Source: Marsupella aquatica (taxonomy: Eukaryota > Marchantiophyta). Taken from it: a stretch of DNA of 64,000 bases. The notes under the pieces were generated by a model, which worked only from the letters and a program-made list of their open reading frames with translations, did no database searches and had not been told where the DNA came from. The DNA lies in NCBI GenBank assembly GCA_973895155.1, contig OZ316894.1:9796001-9860000 (forward strand). Direction: 5' to 3'. Positions 9,621 through 21,194 of the stretch are shown piece after piece (within the stretch, counting starts at the first letter, position 1; each line of letters begins with the position of its first letter). The position numbers were made by a program, and so were the translations under genes.

Positions 9621-11571
9621 CTACAATGGGTGGTTGACATAGGTAGCTGTGTGCACTTCTTTCAACACACAGTGGTGAGCCATAGGTGTATGGACACCAT
9701 GCAAATCAAGTGGAATGTAGCCCAAGTGTGAGCCATCCGTATGCCAATCAACTCTGTAGTATGCATGCTCATGCCAGTTGTCAATGGTAAAACCTGGTGG
9801 GAACAAAGCCTCCTGGCCAATGAGCACATCATACGTAGTGGCATTGGTAACCAAACATCTGACTAGGAAATGTAGTTCCTGATCTGTACCTCCATTAAAA
9901 GTGAGAGTGAGTAAAGTAGAACTCTCACCCACCACATCCTCCACAGTGCCACTAGCAGTCTGAATGTGCCACCTGGATATATTGCTGTAAATGATCAGTC
10001 AGCAGTCCCATCTTCTTGGCAAACTGAATGCCCAAGATTACTGGTTGAGCGCCTGTGTCTAGCATGACCACCTGAGGAGTGTGACCCTCCAACTTGACTG
10101 CTGAATTCCTGTTGTCAACAATGGCAATGGTGGTGGAAACTAAAATCCTATCACTAGGCACCACTTTTGGCAAATGATGAGGTACCTTGTGAAGGGAGTT
10201 AGTGTCCATGGTCTTCCCACTCAACAGCATAGCCAAGAAAGATGGAGTAGCGTGACCAGAATCAAGTGTAGCTCTGGTCACACAATCTGCAGCAATATTA
10301 TCATCTCTACCACTAGAAATCGGTACTGGGATGGCCAAACCAGTGGAAGCATGCAATGGAGAAGAAGAAGGTCCAGTATTTACATGAGATTGGACCTCCA
10401 AAACCGGTGTCACAGGGGCTGATGAAGAATGCAGTGAGCCCTCTAGCACTCTGATGACAGCTCTAGCATCTAGCTGTAAATCATGGCAATTGAAAAGTGG
10501 AGTGGTAAGAATCCTTTGTGCCATACCGGAGGTGAAATGCTCAAGCAGCTCAGGAAAAACAACTCCCTGTGAAATGTCAGCAGCACCTGGTGGTGGAATG
10601 GATGTAGCTACAGCTCCCTCCCCCCTCGCCAACAAGGTGCGCTCTTCAGCAAGTGTGAGTGGCTGAAAAGATTGGGGCATGACAACCCGAGCTCCCCTGG
10701 CTCTAGTCATAGGACCAGTAGCAAGACCATCAGCCTGTACAATGCGGCGTGTGGGAGCAATACGGGAGGCAGCACTGGCCTGCTGGTAAGCAAAATAGGA
10801 AGGGCAGAATGAATCTGAAAATTCTGTTGTAAGGCCAGGCTGTGTAGCAGAGGACAGCACACACTCACCCATATGAGCATCAAATGGCAAGCCATAGAAA
10901 GAGCGGGGTATGGGTGCTGAACTGTCAGTGGTGCTTGGGCCAGGGATGGGTTGCACGTGACCAGCCGGTTGAGAAGGACCAGCAGAGGCAGTGAACTTGC
11001 CTTTGATGTTGGCAAGTTGGGCACGTAATGACTCAACCTCATGAGTCAGAGACTGGAGTTGAGTTGCCTGTGCGTTGTGAGCCTCCTTCTGAGCTGGTTG
11101 CTTCTGTTGCTGCTTGGGCAATTTGTTAGCACTGGAGGCTTTGCCACTGGAAGGAGGAGCAACTGATGCAGTAGGAGCCCTCCTAGCTAGTGGGGGAGTG
11201 GAAATAGGAGTAGGATGAGTGGCCTGCTGTCGTAGCTGCTTCCTCTCGGGGAATTTGGCAAAACAAACTGCCTCCAAGTGGCCCACTTTCCCGCAAAAAT
11301 CACAAGACAGGTCCTCAGCAACAATATCATATTCATTAGCCTTGTGATTAGGGTTACCACAGTAGTTGCAAGATGGCAGCATGAAAGCAGCATGTGCTGG
11401 CTTGGTCTTGGAACCATACTGTGGCACATGGGGAGGAGTGGCCAGTGTAGGGGCAGCAGCCTGGTACCTGGATCGCGGTGGACGCGCAATACTGGCCTCA
11501 TAATGTGCATGGGGCCAACTCAAGTTTCTCAGCAGTGTCATAGACATTGAGCAAGGTGTAGCTGTCTCCAA
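9621..11571 (-). CDS. Nucleocapsid zinc knuckles and aspartic protease
   Basis: This frame begins with two zinc knuckles. CNYCGNPNHKANEYD has lost its last cysteine; CDFCGKVGHLEAVC is a complete CX2CX4HX4C. A long low-complexity linker (Ser/Pro/Ala/Gln-rich) follows, then the protease active site VVMLDTGAQPVIL (DTGA) near 10020-10060. A one-base shift near 9950 moves the reading to the frame holding the protease C-terminal half (TYDVLIGQEALFPPG). That frame runs to a TAG at 9621 and, read through it, is continuous with the methyltransferase frame. Confidence 0.75.
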
Positions 11572-12302
11572 ACTCTGAGAATACTTGCTGCAACACTTGC
11601 AAATGGAGAGCTGGTGTGCCCTCCAATACGCGAAGATAGCGATGAGCAGCTTCCAGGTCAGTGATGCTCTGGGTGTCCTCCTTCAGCTTGAGAAGCCGGC
11701 GATACATCATCTTCAATGTTTCATCGCGCTGCCTCACAAAGGTGGCCAACTGCATGATTTTATCAGCACTCTTGATTGGGAATTCCAATTCAAGAACCTG
11801 GAAAAACTCAACCACTAGATCAGTGAAGGCAGGAGAATCAATGGTGGGAGAAATTGTCTGATGTAGCCTGTGCCAAGACAGTGGGAGTAACTGGCGCAGT
11901 GGTGGGAACTGGAGTAGGAGGGGAAGTGGTAGGAGCAGCAGCATGGGCTGCAATGGCATTCTGTAAGGCCAATTGTGAGGCTGCCACAATTGCACTGGCA
12001 TAGGTAGGGTTAGGCAACTGTGTGACAGCAAGCAGCCGTTGAGAGTGCTGCTCATACACATCCAAAGCCTCATGGTGCACATACCTAGCTAGCTGCTTAA
12101 ATGCAAAAGCATTTGTGAAATTGCTACCATACTTCAACTCCAATTCATAAACGACAGTGTAGAAAGTGGATTTGAACTCGCGTAAAGAGACAGTGCCTGG
12201 CCGACCGCTGAAGCGCTCAATGCGGCCAGATGAGTGGCTGGACTCCATGCTGTATGTCGGTGAAGCAGGAACAACCACTGATGCAGAAGGAGTAAATGGC
12301 AA
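11498..12302 (-). CDS. gag: Gag capsid region, frameshifted
   Basis: Two overlapping minus frames (12302 to 11838, then about 11860 to 11498) together give a retrotransposon capsid. The first part carries RIERFSG and ELKYGSNFTNAFAFKQLARY, typical of plant Ty3 gag N-termini. The second carries VVEFFQVLELEFP, a QR(D)ETLKMMYRRLLKLKE helix and a QQVFSEFGDSYT segment, as in retrotrans_gag domains. A one-base shift near 11860 joins them, and another near 11520 leads into the zinc-knuckle frame. Gag would form the particle that packages the RNA. I take the first Met at 12302 as the likely start; 12346 is in another frame and lacks support. Confidence 0.7.
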
Positions 12303-12429
12303 TGAAGTGATAGCAGGCTTCGGAGTAGTGGTGAAGCGCCCGCCAAATGTAGCAGAAGGATTGCGTGGTGTGGGTGCTGTTGCTGTCTGCTGACGTCGTC
12401 GAAATTGCAGAAATTGCCGAGATTCGGGC

Positions 12430-12910
12430 TCTCCTTGCTCTCCTTGCTCTCCTGCCTGGAAATCTACTCCTGAGAGGAGGGAATCGCTCCCCCCCTCCCC
12501 TCTTTTAATGTTGTATTGGGCTTCGTGCCCTCTCCTGGCAGTCGCTCCCCCTCCTCCCTGCTTTAATTCTCCATAGGCCTCCGTGCCTGGCAGAAGACTC
12601 CTGAGGGAAGGAGTCGTATGGACTCCCCCCCTCCATTTAATGTAGCATAGGGCCTCGTGCCCACTCCTTGCTTGGCTGCCTCAGTTCTGTCTCCCTGCTT
12701 TCGCTTGTGCTTGGCTGCCCCTCCCCTGCTTTAATACTGCCTAGGGCCTCGTGCCCTCGTTTCGCTTCCCCTCCCCTCCTCTAATGCCCTGTAAGTTGGG
12801 CCTCGTGCTTGGCAGGACTCCCGAGGGGAGTCGACGTGAACTCCCCCTCCCTCTTCAATTCTTCATAGGGCCTCGTGCCCTCGGTTCTCGCTCCCTCTCC
12901 CTTGTTTAAT
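12430..12910 (-). repeat. Imperfect repeats in the retrotransposon leader
   Basis: The plus strand shows about six copies of a core GGGCCTCGTGCC (variants near 12528, 12575, 12651, 12744, 12798 and 12869) at 50-90 bp spacing, with CTCCCCTCC and CTTTAAT words between them. They lie in the 5' leader between the primer site and gag. No convincing coding frame spans them. Confidence 0.7.
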
Positions 12911-13402
12911 TGCAACGGCAGGAAGCTGGCAGCGGCATCGGGAAACGGCGAGGCAAAAGAGTGAGGCGAGATGAAGCAAAAATGGCCGGGAAAGGGAGAA
13001 GTGCCGAGGGGAGTCACTTGGCCGAGAACGTAAGGATGTAATAGGGGCTCGGTCCTATGCAGTCGCAAGGTAGTCGCGAGGTGGCCGAGGCAAACTCGCC
13101 GGCAGCCGTGGCCGGAAATGCAAAAATGACCCCAAAAGCAGTCGAGCAGTCGACAGCAGCAGGTCGGCAGCAATCGGCAGCGACAGTAAGAAGGAGCAAA
13201 GGAGTCGCGGGTGCAACCAGAAAAGGAACTCCGGACCCCTCGGGAGCATTGATATGTGTATACACTTAAGTATACACATAACAACATAAATCCATAACTT
13301 TCAGCTCGTCGCTCCGATGTTCGTAGAAGAAATTGCAATGACTTCACCAGAAATTATCGAACCCGCCACAAGCAATCTTCTTCCCCTCACTGCCATCTCA
13401 AG

Positions 13403-13416
13403 AGTTCTTCTTGAAT
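13403..13416 (-). promoter_or_regulatory. Putative self-primer binding site
   Basis: The minus strand reads ATTCAAGAAGAACT at the A1/internal border. The exact reverse complement lies in the minus-strand transcript sense within A1 (the plus strand shows ATTCAAGAAGAACT at 13558-13571, repeated at 4645-4658 in A2). A 14-nt perfect match between an LTR segment and the site just inside the LTR is what Tf1/sushi-type self-primed Ty3 elements use instead of a tRNA. I do not see the usual initiator-Met tRNA site (TGGTATCAGAGC) here. Confidence 0.55.
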
Positions 13417-13772
13417 AAAAGGTGTAAGAGAAACAATTGTACTGAAATCGAATCGTAAACCGGCAGGATGCCAAGATCGGCCGGGAGCATCTAACGAATC
13501 ACTGTGTGAATCCCGTGTACGGAACCGACGAGCACTGTCTGAGCTCTGTCAACAGCGATTCAAGAAGAACTAAAAATGGCAAAGAAAAACATGCCCTAAG
13601 TAGGACCGGGTCTAGGCGTCACACTAACAAACACCTTTGCTTCAAGAACGGCCCAGACTCGCTACAAGAACATGACACTAACTCAAGTAGTACACTAGCC
13701 CTAACTATATACCTAGCGGGCATGCGAGGGACATGTCGATGTGCACAAGAGGCACTGTCCCTCAGCATGACA
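13415..13772 (-). repeat. Terminal repeat segment A1 (358 bp)
   Basis: This is the minus-strand 5' end of the retrotransposon. It matches 4502-4859 (A2) over its whole length with about seven substitutions, six of them transitions. It starts TGTCATG and ends CTTTTAT, where internal sequence begins at once. It lacks the 176-bp B segment that a normal LTR copy would carry. It contains the 14-mer (13558-13571) complementary to the putative primer site. Confidence 0.9.
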
Positions 13773-13776
13773 TCCT

Positions 13777-16752
13777 GCCAGTGCGTCGATCCTTTGCCCC
13801 TCACGAGCTGCTTGCCCTTTGTGCTGCCTGCTAGTGTTGCACAATATTCATGCTGCCATACGTTGTTGTTTCTCTGGTGAGTCCTTGTGTCTTTGTATAC
13901 TGCAGGCATGTGGATCATATAGAATATTTTTGGCTATTGCTGCGGATGGCAGTGCCACTATGTTGGGTCATACTTTAGGGCAATCTTTTGAGGTTGCCTT
14001 ATGCATAGATGGCCCGATATTCTGTGGATGGATCAACGGTTGAGATGGTAGTCATAGTATAGCGGGAAGCTTTTTGGGCATTGGTTCTGGATATTATGTA
14101 CATGGTATCCTATGTTGTATACATATATCATATGTTTTAGGTATCATGTCTTTTGTATCATGCAGCTTTGTCTTTTGTATGTCCTCCTTGTTGAGGAAAT
14201 GCATATTCATGCTAATGCTGATCCCGAGGCTGATGCTCTCCTCGTCAGCTTATTCTTTTGAGAGAGAGAGAGAGAGAGAGAGAGAGTGTTTGGACCATGG
14301 AACTATGATGATATGTACTTTTTGTGTTCATAGTTGAGCTCTTGGTGCGGTCGTGGACATAGCCCTGAGATGGTGAACCACATATCTTTGTGTCGGTGTG
14401 CTAGAGTGTTGAATGAGTGATAATTGTGAGACGTCATGCTGTCCGTTTTGATCCTACAAGATCTTAGCTACTTGGTGTTGGCCCAAAGTTGTTCAGTTTT
14501 CTTCACTATTTTCCTTGTACATTTAGCTAGAGGTAGCACACCTTGGAAAATTTATGCCAAAAAAAACACACTCCTTATGTGCGAGGACCCCGGTTTGGCC
14601 TTGACGGGCAAGTCAGCGGTCTGGACCCCCTCACCTGTCACTCCGAACACCCGATCGTCCCGACCGCCTGGTCGCAACCTCGCCCCGACCCCACCCCAAC
14701 GCCCCAACCCCAAACCGGGGGAGCCCAGGACTGGGCCGGGAAGTGGTTTGGGCGGGGAAGTGGTTTGGGGACCGGCCCGGGAATAAAGACAAATATGTGC
14801 CATTTTGCCCCTTTTTGATGAGTTTATACTTGGCCCGGCAGCTCAACGGGGGCCAGGACAATTGAGAAGACATAATAATGTTGTGGAGTAATATATGGTG
14901 GGGCTGAAGTAAAAGCCCTCAAAGTCACTCAGACGACAACCACCCTCTTTGAACGGCAGTCACGCATCTCAAGCCACATTCAGGGGCGCATTCCACTAAT
15001 TGAAAGCTCGATATCTGAACTCTGGATCCACGGACTGGTTGGTTAATTAATTGGGTTGTTCGATTGCTGTACAGTGGAGGGATGGTGAGAATGATGGTCG
15101 GATTGGATGGATATTTTTAGCGTTAACAGTGAACCTGCCCAAGTCTACCGAGCGATTCCAATGAGTGTCGGTGCTTGCATGCCGCATTACTAAACTTACG
15201 TATTGGGCAAGTCAACTTAGTTGTAGCTACAGGAAAATTGTCGATCACTGAGGTGAAGTTGCTGAGTAACTCCATGAATCACCCCGAAGCAATTTCCAAT
15301 TGACGTTTTTAATTAGAAGGAGACTGGTTCGAGACTTTCGGCTTGCAAAAAGGTTCTGTCATTGACACTTGACAGTCGAATGGGGGCCCTCAAACGCAAT
15401 CCTTTCCAGCTCTCCTCATTCATTTTCTCCAGCTGAGTGTCGCTGGCCTTCTCTTTTGTTGGTTTCTCAGTTTATCTTTCTCTCACTTGTAAAGTTGCTC
15501 AAGCACGCAACCTGACAACATCCAGTCGTTCGTGCTCGATCAGTCAAGAATGTATGGATATATTCTATCATCCAGTCAGTACCAGCTGGATTGCTCTTTA
15601 TTTCTTAGATTGTTAGCTAGCATTGTGTGAATTGCTGTTCTTGCTACAGTTTTGATTCATAGTTACAGATTTGCAAGTTTCTGAGGGCTGCTCGGGCCAA
15701 TTAATCCCATTGTACGTCGATCATCCAGTGACTTGCAAACCCATTCTTATCGATTGACTAGACTCGTTAATTAACCAAAATTTGGCATGACTGAGCTGAA
15801 GAAGCGTCCTTCGGGAAGGACGGTCGGGTTGAGTGACTCGAAAGCTGGCTGGAATGTACAGGCACCATCATGGATGGATAGTTTCTCTGTTAATTTACTA
15901 CTGTGAAATCCCTTTCTCGAACTTCTTGTGGGCCCCTGGGGAAGGGAAAGGCGAGGAGTCAATACGCTTTTGCGCTGGTCGTGTGGACGTTGGTGACATT
16001 TGCGCTGGTCGTGTGGACGTTGGAACGAGACCTGGAATTGGAAAGCCAAAGGCGCTGTTGATGCGAAAAAGAGTTTGCTTCGAGCGAGAAAGTGTGAGCT
16101 GTTTCATCTCTCCAGCTAGCTGTGTAGCGGTGCTGTTCCATTGCCAGAATCATGTATCAAAGCAGTGGCCAGCACCAAAGGCATAGACAATTGCGCAGTC
16201 TCCCCGATCTAGATAATACGTTCTTCACACCTGCGGAGCGCCTACTTATGCAGATCGTGACTTCCTTCAGACACTCATAATGGTTCCAGGGCTCAATTGA
16301 TAAAGGGCTTAGGCTTGGATTCCTAAAAATCAATTGGTCCGTATCAATTTTTCCGACTAGTTTTCCTGAAATGTATGACTGGCAGTAGATTTTGCTACGT
16401 ATGATCTTATTGTCCGACTAAATCTCAAATCAGCCTCGTGTCATCCACCGTATTGAATTGACCACCGATTGAATGGTCTGGAAAGCATATATATATATAT
16501 GTTGTTGTCAATTCGATATATATTATCGCAATCAAGAGGATACTATTATCTGGTCCATCTCGATCGCAATCGATGTTCCTTTCCAGAGTTGTTAGAATTG
16601 AGTTTCAATTTGATGATGTGTTAAGTAAGCAGTTGTGGGTAGCTCAGGAGGAGCCTTGGAATGACAAGGAAACAGAAGACTGCGACTATCACGGTGGGCT
16701 GATAGCTAGGGGACGTATCAATCGAGAGATTGAGACATCTAGTTGATCGGCA
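13777..16752. other. Intergenic, no supportable gene
   Basis: Holds a (GA)n run at 14260-14286 and a GC-rich patch at 14580-14790 with GGCCGGG/CCCCAACC words resembling the start of the window. A 30-bp direct repeat pair lies at about 15969-16025 (GCGCTGGTCGTGTGGACGTT twice), and an (AT)n run at about 16487-16500 in the presumed upstream region of the next gene. I could not assign a promoter element with confidence. Confidence 0.5.
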
Positions 16753-19700
16753 ATGAACAAACAACAGAAAACCAAAACGCTATCTTTAGGAAGACTAGCA
16801 ACGCTGAGCACAATCAAGGAGAATCTGAGGGTCAAGACCACGTTCCAAAAGAATGAGTTACCGCCGCCTTCTCCGAACGTACTCCTAAGTCGGCATCCCA
16901 ACCATTTGAGTGGCTCAGGAGATACGGATTCAGCTCCCTTGCTCTTCAGTGCCATTTCTAGTTACAAGCCAGAGAAATCACCACGAGGTGCACGAGGAGC
17001 TGCAACTTTCGAGGACGACCACGACAGCTCAAATTTTCCTTCACTTAGACAACCTCCGCATTTAGAAACCAATGGAAGGCGAACTGAGGCACCAGCGGGC
17101 CATCACGGTCAATTGCTGACTTCCCCAAGAGGAGGAGACAATGTACCTGATGGTCAACAGCAGCAATGCGCAGAAGATTCCGTGCCTGAACTCTTTCCAC
17201 CGAAGCTACATCGATTGTTTCGCAGCAGTAGTGGGTCGAAAACTCTACAGCTAGAGCCTGTCACTGAAGCGGACCAGGAGGAGGAGGCTGATGGTCCGGA
17301 AGATGCAGACCATGAAAGGTTGCAATTATCAGTGAGGGGGATTCGTGAGGAAACCTTTTCCCGTACTTCTTTCAGATCCTCTGGTGATGGAGACGATTTT
17401 GGGGACCTGCACACGGAGGAGGATTCGGAGGACGAAGAGTACTGGTCAGTTCCTCCGACAGTCTCCGGCCTTGCAATCGACAGACGAGACCTTGCTACAG
17501 GTGGGAGATTCAAATGAGGCCCATACCTTACACCTTATTAATTTATTCATGCTGGTCTTTCCGTCACCTCTCTCTTCAAAAGAAAGGCCGGAGGTTCTTT
17601 CTAAATTCTGAAGGAATGTGATTCAAGAGTGAATGAATTGCAAGGGATAAATATCGGGCGGTGAGACCAGAAGTTTACATGATCAGAGAGTAAGAGAGAG
17701 AGACGGCCAAATATAGGCGTGCCATTCTATCTGGTTGACGATCGTTTCGATTCAATTTGAACTTTGGATCCGTATCAGGGGTCCACAGGCAGTGGTTTTA
17801 CCCCCTAATCACGAGAAATAGCACTGACTAAGTTATTCAGCTTTCGGCCTTAAAATGAATGTCTTAGCTACAGTTGCTTCTCCGTCTGTCCACAGATGAA
17901 CTCTTCCATGGCAGACTTAGAAAGGTTTTGAGAACTGAAATCACCGTAGGTAGCCCTGTTTTGTTTGATGTCTCTGTGTCAGCACCAACTTTTGTATCAC
18001 GAGACTTCATCATTTGATCATACCAGTCTTATTCAGATCGACTTTGTGATGGCTGAGACGATGGCCGGTGCTCAATTTATGTTCTGAGCTGCACATACAA
18101 AACAGGTTTCCGTAGGATAGTTCTTTAGGTTTCCAATCTTAAATTTGGTCGACGTGGGCTGTGATACCAGAGGCAATGTTGGACTGGCTGTTCTAAACAG
18201 CTGGCTCCTCTTCGTTCCTGTGTAATCTGTGAATTTCGGACGGCTGTGTACTTCAGATACCACTATATCACTTAATTAAATCCTCGCCCAGTGCTTTGTG
18301 ACCCACAGTCAAGTTCGTTTGGGTGAATTCTTGCATTTTAAGATATCAGGCGTCTGAATGTGCAACAATTGTACCAATTTGAAATCCATGCGCAGGGGAC
18401 AAATGGGTACCTCGCCATCCGGACCTGGTGCGGGTGAAAGGCTACCACCCATTCATCGCCGAGGCCCCGCTAACAACTCTCATGCATTTCGGCTTCTTGA
18501 CCCCCACATCGCTCCACTTTGTGCAAAACCATGGGCCTGTCCCGCACGCAGCCTGGGACAATTGGACCGTGGAGGTCACAGGCCTCGTCACAACTCCCAA
18601 GACATTCACCATGCGAGACCTCCTTCTCTTTCAGCCAAGGCGTCTCCCTGTGACGCTAATGAGCTCTGGCAACCGAGGCAAGGAGCTCAGCCGGGTGGGC
18701 TCAAGCAAGGAGGTGGAGGGACTCAATTGGGGGCCAGGAGCTGTGAGTACATCTGTCTGGGGAGGTGCGAGACTACGAGATTTGCTCCGCAGTTGTGGGA
18801 TTGCTGTTAGTAGGGCTAAGGGCCAGAAGAAGGGAGCCTCAAGGAGACAGTGTTACGTGAGATTTCTGGGTGCCGACAGATACGGCACAAGTATCCCTTT
18901 AGACGTCGCCCTGGATCAGAGCAGGGACGTCTTGGTGGCTTATGAGCAGAACATGGACCTCTTGACGCCAGACCAAGGGTTTCCTGTGAGGCTGATCGTG
19001 CCCGGGTTCGCAGAAGGAAGGAGTGTAAAGTGGCTTCACAGGATTGAGATCTCTGATCAAGACTCGGATAATGACTACCACGCTCTTGAGAACCGAATGC
19101 TGCCGTCTCACATTGAGGATCTCGAAACTGCACTTTCTGACGGTCTGTAAATTTCTCGTCAATTTTCCAAAGTGACATCTGAGATTTCCAATTCAACCAC
19201 AGAGAGTTCAAAATCAGACCACCTAATGAGTAGTACCGAAAGAAATACTGCTTTTATTCACACGACTCGTTCGAAAGATGTGGTCGATTATGACTTGACT
19301 CTTTGTCTGCCAAACTTGTGATAGCAGGATGGATGAGGAGGCCTGAGTTCATGGTCAATGATATGAATGTGACCTCTGTAATTTCTTGGCCAGCTCATAA
19401 CAGCAACATCTTATCCGCCAGCCCTTCAAATCCCATGAAGGAATATTCTATCAGAGGCTATGCTTATTGTGGTAAGCACACTCTCGAAATCATCTCTAAC
19501 GTGGTAACTGTGGTGATTAAATGTTCATTTTCCTGGCCGACAATGTGGTGCTCGTTGACCAGTGATACAATTCGCTGATAACGTCATACCATTTTAAACC
19601 TTCTCGAGCTTGTTTAGTTCATATAATAGTCCCATCAGCCAACTTAGATCGTTTGATTAGGTGCGCATCTCACCTAAAAATTCTTTTCTATTAAGCCATC

Positions 19701-20928
19701 GCTCTGAAGTGGGTTCTATTACTTCTTTCTGCCACGACGGCCCTTTCAATTCCGTCCCTCATGACCGACCATTCTTTCAGAGATTTCAATCTCCATATAT
19801 TGACGTTCTATGAAGAAAACTCTACTTAATGAGCTAGGATTTTAATACGAAGGCATTCCAGTCACCGAAGAGGTCCTACCAAATGCAATTTTGCAAAAGC
19901 CAGATGGCTGGCTGCACTAGCTCGTGATATGCCCCTGCTAGTAGGCAAGCCCAAACACCTAGGAATGAAGTTGAGTTCAGGTATAATCTCAGTTTTCAAC
20001 ACCGCTTTTCTGGGGTCATTTCTGACAATGAGGCTCAAGTATGCAGAGAGCATCTCCAACTTGATTTTTCGTGCTGACTTGTGCTGTTGCTTTGTATTTC
20101 CAAATCAGGTGCCGGGAAGAAAATTTCTAGAGTAGAAGTGTCCCTTGATGGAGGAAAGAGCTGGAAACTTTGTGGGGTTGATCACCCAGAAAGGCCTACC
20201 AAGTTCGGGAAGTATTGGTGTTGGTGTTTCTGGGAACTAAACGTGGAAGTGGATGACCTTTCAAGAAGTGCCGAAATAGTGGTGCGGGCTTGGGATTGTG
20301 CCATGAACACGCAGCCTGAAGTCTTTGGGTGGAACGTGCTGGTAACATCCGACATATCCCCTACCATTCTGGCAGCATAATTGTCAGTCCTGTCAACATC
20401 TCTTTCATTTTTTGTGCATTGTGACTCGCCCTGTGGAATGCTCCAAAGTTGTCGAAACAGTAGACAGATTGCAGCCAAAGGATCTGGTAACTCGTACCCT
20501 TTGGTCTACTTGAAACAAAATATGCCTAGAGCCTAGACTAAACGTACCAACAAATAGAACTGGTCTCGCGTAGGAATTGAATACTTACTCTGCATGGATA
20601 TAAATGAAAGGTTTGCAAAGTTCAAAGACACAAAACCTTGAGTTTCACCCACGTGCCCGTGGTTTTTTTCCAGGGCGTGATGAATAATTGCTGGTATAGA
20701 GTGAAGATTGTACACGACCCAGTTATAGAGGAGGATGAACCACCCACAATAACCTTTGAGCATCCAACTCAGCCAGGGAACATTCCAGGAGGGTGGCTTC
20801 GAGAGCCTGTTCGATCAGGGCATGAGATGGAAAATACATTTACGGTCAAGTTTAGGAAGTCAGAAAGCTCATCCTCTTTGGATATGGGAGAAAGTTCCCC
20901 AAGAACCCCACGGCCGTGGCTTATCTGA
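16753..20928 (+). CDS. Nitrate-reductase-like molybdenum domain protein (5 exons)
   Basis: Exons by frame and GT-AG fit are 16753-17500, 18396-19142, 19328-19471, 20109-20341 and 20674-20928. Phases match at every junction. The N-terminal 249 residues are Ser/acidic-rich and end IDRRDLATG, joining [19 protein letters not shown] as in plant nitrate reductases. Mo-cofactor domain motifs are [30 protein letters not shown] and LPSH. Dimerisation domain motifs are [42 protein letters not shown] and FEHPTQPGN. The usual VTLVCAGNR is VTLMSSGNR, so the conserved Mo-ligating Cys is Ser (AGC). The stop falls soon after the dimerisation domain, so the cytochrome b5 and FAD/NADH reductase domains are absent. 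Nitrate reduction is therefore unlikely. It could be a pseudoenzyme or a decaying paralogue. Confidence 0.8.
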
Positions 20929-21194
20929 GGACCCTGCACTATCCAAAGGGTAATTCGAGCAATCAAACTTCCCTTTTGAGCCTCCAGAGGATTAATCAGT
21001 GACAATTGTTGCAAACAAGTGGTCTACAGTACTCTCCAGCCCTTACTCCAGGGCACTCAATTTCAGATTGATCTGCATACTTTGAGAAGAGGCTAAAGTG
21101 ACACGGCGCCAGTACCGATTTTGAGATGGAAGGCTTGGTTTGCAGAAGAGGTCAAACAGACGAGGTCATTAAAACATCACTCTGAACTCTGAAG

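Larger units (their letters stand above)
4326..13772 (-). mobile_element. Ty3/gypsy retrotransposon encoding a DNA methyltransferase and PHD finger
   Basis: The element is about 9.45 kb and is read on the minus strand. Its outer ends are TGTCATG (minus 5' end, 13772) and CACGACA (minus 3' end, 4326), with TCCT directly outside both ends (4322-4325 and 13773-13776), a 4-bp target duplication. Internal order is capsid, zinc knuckles, protease, C5 methyltransferase, RT, RNase H, integrase, PHD finger; the PR-RT-RH-IN order is that of Ty3/gypsy. Repeats are arranged A1 (13415-13772), internal, B1 (4862-5037), GC, A2 (4502-4859), B2 (4326-4501), which is a split-direct-repeat order. By eye A1/A2 differ at about 7 of 358 sites and B1/B2 at about 3 of 176, so insertion is fairly recent. 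Frameshifts and TAG stops make this copy non-autonomous. Confidence 0.9.

Noticed and set aside
12781-13347. 188-codon minus open frame in the retrotransposon leader
   Set aside because: Cys/Ser/Leu-rich, crosses the repeated leader boxes and has no family motif.
14436-14818. Overlapping open frames around the GC-rich patch
   Set aside because: Pro/Gly-rich readings on both strands caused by CCCC/GGGG-rich repeat DNA.
16753-20928. Plant sulfite oxidase
   Set aside because: The DKW..R.P.LVR.KG.HPF entry, the MNNCW and FEHPTQPGN motifs and the acidic N-terminus match nitrate reductase. Plant sulfite oxidase is shorter and lacks them.
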